Below are positions 1 to 10,973 of a DNA stretch of 64,000 nucleotides, in pieces (positions within the stretch are counted from its first letter, which is position 1; each line of letters begins with the position of its first letter). Under the pieces are notes generated by a model. The model had not been told where the DNA came from and searched no databases. It saw only the letters and a program-made list of their open reading frames with translations. The stretch is from JAXGPP01 sp040766885. GTDB lineage: Bacteria > Planctomycetota > Planctomycetia > Pirellulales > Thermoguttaceae. The position numbers were made by a program, and so were the translations under genes. The DNA is taken from assembly GCA_040766885.1 (NCBI GenBank), contig JAXGPP010000021.1, positions 62,001-126,000 on the forward strand, written 5' to 3'.

Positions 1-412
1 ACACCCGGAGATAGCGGTCCATCGCGCGGGTTTGGGTTAAGGCGCCGGTCTCCCACCGCGAGATCGTCTCCACGGCTACTCCCAAATGCTCGGCCAGGTT
101 CCGTTGGCTCAAGCCCAGCGCCTCGCGGTTCGTGCGAATATGCTCGCCCGAAAGAAGGCCGAGGTGCTGGCGTAGCGCCTGGGCAATCTGCTCGTCAGCG
201 TCGTTGTCGAAAACCAATTCGCCGCAGGCGTCGCATCGCGGCACGCGCAGCCGGGGAATCTCGATCGCGTAAACCCGGCCATCATGCCTGATCTGGGAAG
301 TATGCGTCACCGTGGCAGGCCGCACTTCCTTCTTCCCACATTCCGGGCATCGCCAAGGGAACGGTTTCGCTTCGGGATGCGCCGTTTCGGTCGTCGTGGT
401 TCTTTCAGGCAT
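1..412 (-). CDS. MqsA/YgiT-type antitoxin: zinc finger plus HTH, 3' end outside window
   Basis: DNA-binding antitoxin that should bind the toxin encoded just upstream and repress their shared promoter. About 137 residues are visible. The N-terminal part has two Cys pairs (CPECG near residue 22 and CDACG near residue 63), the zinc-ribbon arrangement of YgiT/MqsA proteins. The C-terminal part is a Cro/C1-type helix-turn-helix with the motif GLSQRNLAEHLGVAVETISRWE. The ATG at 412-410 overlaps the toxin stop at 407-405 by eight bases (ATGCCTGA), so translation is probably coupled. Toxin before antitoxin matches the mqsRA order. The gene runs off the window edge, so its full length is unknown. Confidence 0.85.
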   Translation of the reverse strand, partial: MPERTTTTETAHPEAKPFPWRCPECGKKEVRPATVTHTSQIRHDGRVYAIEIPRLRVPRCDACGELVFDNDADEQIAQALRQHLGLLSGEHIRTNREALGLSQRNLAEHLGVAVETISRWETGALTQTRAMDRYLRV

Positions 413-749
413 CATGGATGCTCACAACATGGACGGTGGGATCGTCAGGGTCGTCGTCCACGAGGATGGTTTCGATGTAGAGAAGCCGGCCACCAATGTC
501 GATGCGATAGTCGTAGTGGAAGCGATGTCCGCTCCACTCGGGCCTCGTTTCACGGACGGCGTCGATCTTGCCTCCGGCCGCAACGAAACGGGACATCTCT
601 GCCCCAACGGATCGCGTCGTGAACCCTTCCAAGTTCTGCTCAACCCACTGGCGCGCAATCGGCTTCCACGTGATGTAGCCCGTAAACTGCCACTGGCTGA
701 GGGCGTGCTTGAGCTTCGCCAGGGTTTCAGGATCGGTCAGCCACGCCAT
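405..749 (-). CDS. Putative toxin partner of the MqsA-type antitoxin
   Basis: A 114-residue protein directly upstream of, and overlapping, the zinc-finger/HTH antitoxin gene. That arrangement is the main reason to call it a toxin. The C-terminal half is rich in beta-type sequence (YDYRIDIGGRLLYIETIL) and ends in an acidic segment (DDDPDDPTVHVVSIHDA). I see no recognisable MqsR motif, so the catalytic type is unknown. The ATG at 749 is preferred over a GTG three bases upstream because an AAGGGAA ribosome-binding site precedes it at suitable spacing. Transcription probably starts near the palindrome at 810-829. Confidence 0.6.
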   Translation of the reverse strand: MAWLTDPETLAKLKHALSQWQFTGYITWKPIARQWVEQNLEGFTTRSVGAEMSRFVAAGGKIDAVRETRPEWSGHRFHYDYRIDIGGRLLYIETILVDDDPDDPTVHVVSIHDA

Positions 750-809
750 CACGTTCCCTTGGAGTCAGGGGCCGGCCAGTCCCTCATCCGCCACCATTAT
801 TGTCGCACG

Positions 810-829
810 CTATTGACTTACGTCAATAG
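810..829. promoter_or_regulatory. Perfect palindrome, likely TA operator
   Basis: Two perfect 8-base arms, CTATTGAC and GTCAATAG, are separated by TTAC. The site lies 60 bases upstream of the toxin start. MqsA-type antitoxins bind palindromes of this sort to autoregulate, so this is the expected operator; the functional role is inferred from position. Confidence 0.65.
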
Positions 830-968
830 CCGTGAATGGGGAGGAAGCGTAAGAGCATGACGGCTATCTCGCCCGGAACTGAGCCAGTCTACTCGGTCCG
901 GCCCCCGTCATAAGCGTGCTCTCGTCCGAATTTTACCCCCACATCCACTGCAACGGAGATCTCAATAC

Positions 969-1916
969 ATGTCGAGTCTACTTGATGTACCCACGCGCAC
1001 GCGTACCGCCGTTTCACCGGCGGCGCGACTGCGCACCACGATGGCGGCCGTACGACTCAGCATCCGCTGGTTCGGTGTCCGCCGCAGCTTGACCGTCGAG
1101 CAGAAGGCCCGAGCGGCCGATACATTCGATGCCGATCAGGAGTTCCTGTCGGCCCGTAAGAAGCTCGTCGACACGGCCCATCCGGCCTTCAAAGCGGTGA
1201 CGGCAATCCGCAACCGGGCCATCCAGTACTGGCGTTCGATGTCGCTGCCCTACCCGGAGGCCGGGATTCGGCTCATCCGCCAGGATCAGATCGAGGCCTT
1301 TGTCCAAAAGCTGGGCGAATTTCAGCAGGAGCTGGCCGAAGCCGTCCAGACGCTCAATCGACACTACTATGAGCTCAAGGACGCTGCCCGCCAGAAACTG
1401 GGTGACCTCTATAACCCGGCCGACTACCCCGATTCGCTCCGGGAGCTGTTTGCGATCGAGTTTGATTTCCCCTCCGTCGAGCCGCCCGACTACCTGCAGA
1501 CGCTCAATCCCGAGCTCTACGCCCAGGAATGCCAGCGGGTGCATGAACGGTTCGACGAGGCCGTAAGAATGGCGGAGGAGGCGTTTACGAGCGAACTTGC
1601 CCGGCTTGTCAGCCACCTTACCGAGCGGCTCTCCGGCAATGAAGATGGCCGGCCGAAGATCTTCCGCGATTCGGCGGTGGGCAACTTGTGCGAGTTCTTC
1701 GATCGGTTTCGGCAGCTCAACGTGCGCTCCAATGAAGAACTCGACCGGCTGGTAGCCGACTGCCGCCGGGTGATCCATGGCGTCGAGCCCCAGGCACTGC
1801 GTGACAGCCAGGCACTGCGACAGCATGTGGCCACGGAACTTTCCCGGGTCGAGAGTGTTCTGGATGGGCTTCTGGTGGACCGGCCCCGACGCAACATCCT
1901 GCGACGGGCAAGGTGA
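969..1916 (+). CDS. Helical protein of unknown function, first gene of clamp/nuclease module
   Basis: A 315-residue, mostly alpha-helical protein rich in charged heptad-like stretches (for example residues about 110-150, and 195-240 with EEAFTSELARLVSHLTERL). No catalytic motif, signal peptide or membrane segment is visible. The overall look resembles helical phage or plasmid proteins such as the DUF3150 group, but I cannot confirm that. A GGAG ribosome-binding site sits nine bases before the ATG. It opens a same-strand run of eight genes ending at 5746, and the next gene starts six bases after its stop, so they are probably co-transcribed. Confidence 0.75.
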   Translation: MSSLLDVPTRTRTAVSPAARLRTTMAAVRLSIRWFGVRRSLTVEQKARAADTFDADQEFLSARKKLVDTAHPAFKAVTAIRNRAIQYWRSMSLPYPEAGIRLIRQDQIEAFVQKLGEFQQELAEAVQTLNRHYYELKDAARQKLGDLYNPADYPDSLRELFAIEFDFPSVEPPDYLQTLNPELYAQECQRVHERFDEAVRMAEEAFTSELARLVSHLTERLSGNEDGRPKIFRDSAVGNLCEFFDRFRQLNVRSNEELDRLVADCRRVIHGVEPQALRDSQALRQHVATELSRVESVLDGLLVDRPRRNILRRAR

Positions 1917-1922
1917 GCGGCC

Positions 1923-2174
1923 ATGCAACTCGTGATTACTCCGGCCGGCGTAGTGCGCTGCCTCTACGGCGAGCTGCTTGATCTGGCGGCTTTTGGTGCA
2001 GCGGAGATTCGGCGAGCCTCTCATGTCGAGCCCGACGACGCGGGCGGCTGGACGGCCGATCTTGCGCCCGTCGGTGGCCCGAAGCTGGGGCCCTTCTCCT
2101 CTCGCAGCCAGGCTCTGGCGGCTGAAGCCCTGTGGCTTGAGGCCAACTGGCTCAACGACGCCGGCGGCCGTTGA
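1923..2174 (+). CDS. Small protein of unknown function (83 aa)
   Basis: An 83-residue protein starting six bases after the preceding stop, with AAGGTGA as a ribosome-binding site overlapping that stop. The sequence looks like a small beta-strand-containing fold (VRCLYGELLDLAAFGAAEIRRASHVE, then WTADLAPVGGPKLGPF) followed by a helical tail rich in Ala and Leu. No known family is recognised. Tight spacing makes co-expression with the preceding helical protein likely. Confidence 0.65.
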   Translation: MQLVITPAGVVRCLYGELLDLAAFGAAEIRRASHVEPDDAGGWTADLAPVGGPKLGPFSSRSQALAAEALWLEANWLNDAGGR

Positions 2175-2245
2175 ACGGCATTCTTGCTGGCTTCTGCTAG
2201 GCGGTCGTTTCGCTCTGCTATCTCCATCTCACTGTGGAGGCTTGC

Positions 2246-2386
2246 ATGCATTTGACGGGTAACTCGCACCGGCTTTCGCTGGTGTTTGTCTTCGCGACGC
2301 TCATTGCCTGGCCATGGTACGGCCCGTGGCCCTTGGCGGCGGTCCTGCTCGCGCTTGTGGCGAACCGCTACGTCCGTTCCGGTTGA
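2246..2386 (+). CDS. Small membrane protein (46 aa)
   Basis: A short frame encoding 46 residues starting MHLTGNSHRLSLVF. It has one long hydrophobic stretch (about residues 10-38, with a WPWYGPW turn in the middle), ending in a basic tail NRYVRSG. This is what a single-pass or hairpin membrane protein looks like. TGTGGAGG lies just upstream as a plausible ribosome-binding site. Codon use matches the neighbours. Function is unknown; it belongs to the clamp/nuclease module by position only. Confidence 0.5.
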   Translation: MHLTGNSHRLSLVFVFATLIAWPWYGPWPLAAVLLALVANRYVRSG

Positions 2387-2507
2387 ATCACAGCCACCGT
2401 GATCGCTGCTGATTCTGAGCCCGTTCTGATCTTGTTGCCGGCCACTGCTCAAATGGCGGTGGCCGGCGTTGCTTTCTTTCCCTGTTCTTCCATCAAGGAC
2501 TGACACG

Positions 2508-2714
2508 ATGACCCAACATGAACTCGACTCTGCCGTGGCCCAGGCTACCGGCGAATCACTGGGAACGATTGCTGCCCGCGGATTCAGCCTCGTTGAAATG
2601 GATGCCCCACAGCCCCTGCAACTGCCGCGAAGGCCCAGGATGGTCGACTGGGATGCGCTGGATGCCGGGCGTATCAGCTACCTGCCGCAGCGACGCCGGC
2701 CAGTGATGGTCTGA
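2508..2714 (+). CDS. Small protein of unknown function (68 aa)
   Basis: A 68-residue protein. An upstream in-frame ATG at 2469 would lengthen it by 13 residues, but the start MTQHELDSAVAQATGES looks like a natural N-terminus. The first part is a helix typical of small DNA-associated or adaptor proteins (TQHELDSAVAQATGESLGTIAARGFSL is also seen in small planctomycete proteins, from memory). The tail is rich in Pro and Arg. No family is assigned. Confidence 0.55.
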   Translation: MTQHELDSAVAQATGESLGTIAARGFSLVEMDAPQPLQLPRRPRMVDWDALDAGRISYLPQRRRPVMV

Positions 2715-2787
2715 CGGTAGCTGCCTGACGGTGACGCCTGGCGGGCAGACTGGCGTTTCTCTTTTCAATGAATCCAAGGAACTACTT

Positions 2788-4194
2788 GTGATTACAATCT
2801 CCCGACGTACTATCTCGCAGCTCAAGACCGTGCTGCGACTGGCACTCAGAGTCACTCGTGGCTCGGGGCCACCGCTTGTAGTCCAACAAGGGCCCGACGG
2901 TTTGCGGCTCCGGGCTGTGTCACTGGATGCGGGCGTCGAGTACACAATTCCGGGCGAGTTTCCCGCCGAGCAGATCGTGCTGCCGTGGGAGTTCTTGAGC
3001 GACTGCGAAGGCAAAAGCGACGAGCCGGTCACGATCGAAAGTTCGGGCCAGCGGACTCTCGTTAAGTGGCGGGACGGCAGCGTACCGCAACGGGTGCAGT
3101 ATCCTGTTCCGGATTTGCCTGAACAGAAATTTCCGCCCGAGCCCGAACAATGGGCGGAGAATCCAGCCAGGTTGCTCAAGGCCCTCGCCGATGCCTGTCA
3201 GACCACCGATCCGGAGTCGGTACGATTTGCCTTGGGATCGATTCAGCTTCAGGGCGAACCGGGCAAGATCGTCGCCACGGATGGCCGGCAGCTTCTGACC
3301 CAATCGGGGTTTCAGTTCGATTGGGCAGGCGACATTCTCGTACCGGCAAATAGGCTCTACGGCTGTCGGCTCTTGCCCGATGATCAGCCGGTGTTTGTCG
3401 GCCGGACGGAGAGCTGGTTTTCGCTGCGGGTCGGGTCGTGGACGTTTCACCAGCGGATCAACACGGGTGCCCGTTTTCCCCAGGTCGAGGATCTCGTTCC
3501 CCGCAAGGCGAGCATCACCGCCCGCTTCGAGATCCCCCGCGCCGACCGGGTGTTCTTGGCGCAGAACTTGCCAAAGATGCCCGGCGAGTCGGAGTACAAC
3601 TGGCCGGTGACCGTCGATCTCAACGGCAAAGTGGTTTTGCGATCCCGGCAGTCAGGGCAGGCCGGAGTCACCGAACTGGTGCTCTCCCGCTCAACACGTA
3701 CCGGTGAGGCGCTGCGGTTTCATACCAACCGCCGCTATCTGCTCCGGGCGGCCGAATTGGGCTTCGAGCATGTGCAACTCGTCAGCCCCAAAGCGCCCGT
3801 ATTGTGCCAGGATGAGCACCGGCAGTATCTCTGGGCACTGTTGGACCCGGAGTCCGTGATCGACCCGACCGACGAGACCATCCGCATCGAAAGTCCCGTA
3901 GCCGATAAAGCCGATCTACAACGGCCAGCAACTCGAAGAAAGACATCCCAGATGACCAGTGCAGGCAAGAGAGCCGCGGCACCATGCCATTCGCAAGGCG
4001 AGCACAGCGGCACGGCGGAGGAAGCAGCGGCCGCCCGTGCGATCGATCAGGCGGTGGCGCTACGTGATGCGTTGCGCGAAGCCGCCGCCAACACGGCCGA
4101 GTTGATTCGGCAACTCCGTCGTGACAAATCGCAGGCGAGGCGGCCCAAGCATGGCTTGGCCTCGCGTCGCCAGATCGAGGCGGTCCGGGTCTAA
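2788..4194 (+). CDS. Sliding-clamp (DnaN)-like protein
   Basis: A 468-residue protein whose first 370 or so residues read like a divergent DNA polymerase III beta clamp: alternating strand-rich segments, the hallmark IVATDGRQLL (compare the ATDGHRL signature of DnaN domain 2), and a later segment with FEIPRADRVFLAQNL and LNGKVVL. If it is a clamp, it would ring DNA and tether a polymerase or nuclease. The last 100 residues are an Ala/Arg-rich, probably coiled-coil tail not found in housekeeping DnaN. The GTG at 2788 is chosen because AAGGA lies seven bases upstream; an ATG-like extension to 2731 lacks this. The neighbouring PD-(D/E)XK nuclease supports a DNA-processing role. Confidence 0.65.
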   Translation: MITISRRTISQLKTVLRLALRVTRGSGPPLVVQQGPDGLRLRAVSLDAGVEYTIPGEFPAEQIVLPWEFLSDCEGKSDEPVTIESSGQRTLVKWRDGSVPQRVQYPVPDLPEQKFPPEPEQWAENPARLLKALADACQTTDPESVRFALGSIQLQGEPGKIVATDGRQLLTQSGFQFDWAGDILVPANRLYGCRLLPDDQPVFVGRTESWFSLRVGSWTFHQRINTGARFPQVEDLVPRKASITARFEIPRADRVFLAQNLPKMPGESEYNWPVTVDLNGKVVLRSRQSGQAGVTELVLSRSTRTGEALRFHTNRRYLLRAAELGFEHVQLVSPKAPVLCQDEHRQYLWALLDPESVIDPTDETIRIESPVADKADLQRPATRRKTSQMTSAGKRAAAPCHSQGEHSGTAEEAAAARAIDQAVALRDALREAAANTAELIRQLRRDKSQARRPKHGLASRRQIEAVRV

Positions 4195-4242
4195 ATCCGC
4201 GGCCGCTATTCACTCGCCTATCCTTCACCAGGAGCACCACTT

Positions 4243-4788
4243 ATGCCCATGAGACTCTCCGTCGGGCTCTCGCGCAAGCTGGGGCTGCCCGACTACAGTT
4301 CGATCGGTGCCAACTCCCAATTGGAGTTGGAGCTGGATCAAGCGCTCTTCCAGGGTGACCTGGAAGGCTTTCGGCAGCAGATCCGGCAGATGTACTCCGC
4401 CTGCACCGAGGCAATCCACGAGGAACTGGCCCGCCAGTTGGGGTCCTCATCGGCGGCAGCGGCGCTGGCCCGACCAGCCGCGGCGGCCGGCGCCCCGCAT
4501 ACCTCGCTGAACGGCCACGGCAACGGCAACGGCAATGGCAATGGCAATGGACATGCCGCCGAGGGGCACGGCAACGGCCACGCGGCCACGGCCGTCAACG
4601 GCGCCCGCCGGGCAACGGCGTCCCAGGTACGGGCGATCTACGGGATCGCCGGCCGCCTGCGCCTGGATATTGCCGGCCGGCTGCGCAAGCAGTTCCAGAT
4701 CGAGCGGCCGGAGGACCTTTCCCTGGCCGACGCCAGCGAACTGATCGACGATCTCAAGGCCTGTGCCGCGGGGGGAGACCGCCCATGA
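4243..4788 (+). CDS. Two-domain protein with Asn-Gly linker, unknown function
   Basis: A 181-residue protein with a helical N-terminal domain (residues 1-75), a low-complexity linker (about residues 87-115) made of repeated Gly-Asn dipeptides with scattered His, and a C-terminal domain of about 55 residues starting ATASQVRAIYGIAGRLRLD. That C-terminal segment resembles the small helical domain seen at the end of some phage recombination or single-strand-binding accessory proteins; this is an impression, not an assignment. AGGAG lies eight bases before the ATG. Its stop overlaps the next start (ATGA), linking it tightly to the RecB-like nuclease. Confidence 0.65.
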   Translation: MPMRLSVGLSRKLGLPDYSSIGANSQLELELDQALFQGDLEGFRQQIRQMYSACTEAIHEELARQLGSSSAAAALARPAAAAGAPHTSLNGHGNGNGNGNGNGHAAEGHGNGHAATAVNGARRATASQVRAIYGIAGRLRLDIAGRLRKQFQIERPEDLSLADASELIDDLKACAAGGDRP

Positions 4789-5606
4789 TCAATGAGGCCA
4801 CGTCAAGTCCCGCCGAGCGGGCCCGCCAACTCACCGGACGCGACTACATCTCCTGGTCGGCGATCAGCACCTACCGCGCTTGCCCGCTCAGGTACTACTA
4901 TCGCTACGTCGCCCGGCGGCCGCCGGAGAGCATCTCGGCGAGCTTCGTCTTCGGCGGGGCGATCCATGCGGCCCTCGAGCGGCACTGTCGCGCGATCATG
5001 GCCGGCGCCGAGCCACCGAGTCTGGAGGCGCTCGTGGATGCCTACCGCGACGCCTGGCGCGGCCACGATCTCGAGCAAGTCGTCTTCGGCAGCGACGCCG
5101 GTATCTACAGCCTGACGGTGATGGCCGAGCGGATGCTCGCCGCTTTCCAGGCCAGCCCGGCCGCCTGCCCGTCGGGGAGCATCCTCGGCATCGAGGAGGA
5201 ACTGCGGGGCGAACTCCTGCCGGGTGTTCCCGATCTATTGGCCCGCATCGACCTGCTGGTCGACAACGGCGAGTATCTCACACTCACCGACTTCAAGACC
5301 GCGCGCAACCGCTGGAGCACGGAATACGCCGCGGCGGCAGCCGAGCAACTCCTGCTCTACCGCGAGCTGGTCGGCCAGTGGTGTGATCGGCCGGTGAAGC
5401 TCGAGTTCGTGGTGCTCACCAAGGCCCAGACGCCGGTCGTGCAGATGCTTCCGGTAACGGTGGCGCGCGAGCAGATCGCCCGGACGAAGCGTTCCGTGGC
5501 ACGCGTCTGGCAAGCCATCGAGGCCGAGCACTTCTATCCTTCGCCCTCCCCCTTTGAATGCCCGGCCTGCCCCTATCGCCAGGCGTGCCAGCAGTGGGCA
5601 GGCTAG
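4785..5606 (+). CDS. RecB/Cas4-like PD-(D/E)XK nuclease with probable Fe-S cluster
   Basis: A 273-residue single-domain nuclease of the PDDEXK_1 type. Motifs appear in the usual order: SWSAISTYRACPLRYYY at the N-terminus, GGAIHAALE (catalytic His region), a GVPDLLARIDLL segment supplying the acidic metal ligand, TLTDFKTAR (the D-x-K catalytic pair) and the QLLLYREL helix. One N-terminal Cys plus three C-terminal Cys (CPACPYRQAC) give the four-cysteine pattern that holds a 4Fe-4S cluster in AddB and Cas4 proteins. There are no cas genes nearby, so it is not Cas4 by context. It probably trims or resects DNA alongside the clamp-like protein. Confidence 0.85.
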   Translation: MINEATSSPAERARQLTGRDYISWSAISTYRACPLRYYYRYVARRPPESISASFVFGGAIHAALERHCRAIMAGAEPPSLEALVDAYRDAWRGHDLEQVVFGSDAGIYSLTVMAERMLAAFQASPAACPSGSILGIEEELRGELLPGVPDLLARIDLLVDNGEYLTLTDFKTARNRWSTEYAAAAAEQLLLYRELVGQWCDRPVKLEFVVLTKAQTPVVQMLPVTVAREQIARTKRSVARVWQAIEAEHFYPSPSPFECPACPYRQACQQWAG

Positions 5607-5620
5607 AAAGGAGGCCCATC

Positions 5621-5746
5621 CTGTCGTCTCTGATCGTGTTAGCGATTGTCTTCGTAGCGGCCAGTTGGGCCTATCGCTCGGGCAAGCGGTGCGGATCGCG
5701 CAAGGGATTTGCCGCCGGCCGGCGACATCGCCCGCGCCGGCTGTGA
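5621..5746 (+). CDS. Very small membrane protein with non-ATG start
   Basis: About 41 residues: a hydrophobic segment (SSLIVLAIVFVAASWAY) followed by a strongly basic tail (KRCGSRKGFAAGRRHRPRRL), as expected for a single-pass protein with the tail inside the cell. A very strong ribosome-binding site, AAAGGAGG at 5607-5614, lies directly after the nuclease stop codon and sits six bases before CTG at 5621. The nearest ATG/GTG alternatives are a GTG at 5636 or an in-frame ATG far upstream inside the nuclease gene. I therefore favour CTG (or the adjacent ATC). Function unknown. Confidence 0.45.
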   Translation: MSSLIVLAIVFVAASWAYRSGKRCGSRKGFAAGRRHRPRRL

Positions 5747-5764
5747 AGACTTGCCACAACGGCA

Positions 5765-5806
5765 GCGGCCGCCCGCGATGGCGGCCGCGCCGTTTCTTCT
5801 CTCTTT
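5765..5806 (+). terminator. Strong intrinsic terminator of the clamp/nuclease module
   Basis: A perfect 9-base GC-rich stem (GCGGCCGCC and GGCGGCCGC) closes a six-base loop and is followed by a pyrimidine-rich run ending CTCTTT. It lies 19 bases after the last stop of the plus-strand module, which defines the module's 3' end. Confidence 0.75.
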
Positions 5807-6124
5807 AGCTATTGGGACTTGGGCCATTCCCAGGAAGACTCCGCTTACACCACGGACCCAACGGTGAGAGTACTGGCGAGCGAAAATCAGGCACCTCTTG
5901 GCGATCGAACCTTCACCGCGTGTGGTTCGAGAGGCAGTAGTCGCTCGATGTGTTTCTGCACGCTGATGGGGTATCTCGCGAGAATCGGAGCAAGATCTTC
6001 CGCGCTAATCTTCGCGAGGTGGCGGAACGTGACCAGGGTGGGCGCGTGGTTGGCGGGGCAGCTCACGGCCCAATTCCGTTGGCAGCCAATCCTGAACCGG
6101 GCGGGGCGCGGAACGCCCCTGCGA
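5807..6124. other. Intergenic stretch with unassigned minus-strand remnant
   Basis: No convincing gene. A minus-strand frame covering 5887-6120 encodes a protein-like segment (LAKISAEDLAPILARYPISV, then HIERLLPLEP) without a credible start. It may be the tail of a decayed gene or mobile element, but I cannot name the family. Confidence 0.3.
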
Positions 6125-7032
6125 TTACCTCCGTCCGCGGGCGGCCTCGACCAACTCGGCGATCGTTTGCTCCAAGAGCGCCGCGCCGCCGAACTCCATG
6201 CCCAGCGATCGCAGCTTGGCGGTGACAATCTCGTGCTTCGCGGCGGTGCGATGCCCCTCAATCTCGCTCGGGCTCCCCGCCAGCCGCCTGGCGATCGTCG
6301 CCACTTCGTAGTCCGAGACGTAGCGATCGCAACAGTTATAGGCCTCGCCGGCGATGCCGTCGGCGGCGAGCAGCAGGCTCACCGCGCGGGCCACATCCTG
6401 GGCGTGGACCTCCTTGCCGCCCCGCTGGCAGTTCACCGGCTCGCCGCGGACCACGGCGGATATGAGCTCGAACCAGCGGCTCGCTTCCACCGGGTGGGCC
6501 AGGCCATAGACACCGGTCGGCCGCAGCGCGCAGATCGGATAGCCGTGGCCCCAACCGTAGCTATGAATGTACTTCTCGAGGGCGGCCTTGTGGGCGCCGT
6601 AGTGGCTGGTCGGCCAGAGCGGATGGGTTTCATCGAGCGGTCGATCGTCGAGGATCTTCTCGTGACGGCACAGGTCGAAATGAACACGAATCGCCCGACT
6701 CCGGCGGCCCGAGCGGCCTCGATGAGCCGGATCGTGCCGACGATGTTACTGGTGACGAACTGCTCGAGATCCCCCTCGCCACCGCGGAATCCACCGCGGG
6801 GATGGTAGAGCGCCGCGTGCACCACGGCATCGGTATCCTCAACCAGGGCCCGACCGCTGGCAGCGCTGCCGAGATCACCTTCGACCCACTCCAGCGAACC
6901 GGCCAGTTGTTCGAAGCCGCCGCGATCGCTCGTCGAGCGGTGCCAGCATCGCAGACGATGCCCAGCCTGGACCAACTCGGCGGCGATGTACCGGCCGATG
7001 AAACCCGTTGCCCCCGTCAGCGCGATCCGCAT
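6125..7032 (-). pseudogene. NAD-dependent epimerase/dehydratase, frameshifted
   Basis: Extended short-chain dehydrogenase. The N-terminus shows the Rossmann motif GATGFIG and the strand/turn GDLGSAASGRALVEDTDAVVHAA, followed by FVFISTCAV. Near 6663-6668 the frame breaks: one base seems missing, since reading one frame over restores HEKILDDRPLDETHPLW, YGAHKAALEKYI (the Y-x-x-x-K catalytic pair) and ALRPTGVYG. The remainder then runs normally to the TAA at 6125. Restored length is about 302 residues, normal for the family. It is either a recent pseudogene or a sequencing error. No operon partner is obvious, and the sugar or terpenoid substrate cannot be inferred. Confidence 0.8.
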
Positions 7033-7344
7033 CGTTCCGCTCCTGACTGGTTCATGACGTTCATTTGATCAAGGAAACTCCATTATAGACATACGCCGTA
7101 TGATGCATGCCACCTGCCTGGCGAAAGCCACGTCCATCCGCTCCACAAACCACTGGTTGGAGTGCCACGAGTACGATGACGCATTGCGCGAGATCGCCGA
7201 ACCGGCCACCGGGAGAACGGGCGAGCAATTCTCTGGGACGTTGAACAAGGCCCCACCCTGTCGGGCGATCAGCGGGCTGATCCGGGTAGCCCGGATCCCC
7301 TGGGGGGCAATCGCCGGATCCTATGATTCCCGTTCGAGCGACGC
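7033..7344. other. Intergenic, nothing recognised
   Basis: This stretch holds the likely promoter side of the frameshifted epimerase and the 3' side of the kinase gene. I see no gene, repeat or clear terminator in it. Confidence 0.4.
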
Positions 7345-10734
<3,390 letters not shown>

Positions 10735-10973
10735 CCGAGAACTCCTCACCGGCAAAGTCGCAATACTCGTCCGACGCGCATGCCGACAATCACCTTGGGC
10801 TGCTTCCCGTGTGCGATCGGCCCTCGTACAGTCCGATGATCCCAGGGCGACCAACGCGAGCCCGGCGTTCCCGCTTCCGTACGACCGTGTGGCACTGTGC
10901 CGCAGCACTTCCGCGTTGGGTTCTTCCGTTCCAATACGCCCCAGCAGCGTTCTCGCTAGACTATGGGTTTTCA

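Noticed and set aside
4785..5606. Cas4 of a CRISPR system
   Set aside because: Fe-S nuclease pattern fits, but no cas genes or repeat array are in the window.
5819..6808. 329-codon plus-strand open frame
   Set aside because: Antisense of the epimerase; Arg/Ala-rich and without protein-like motifs.
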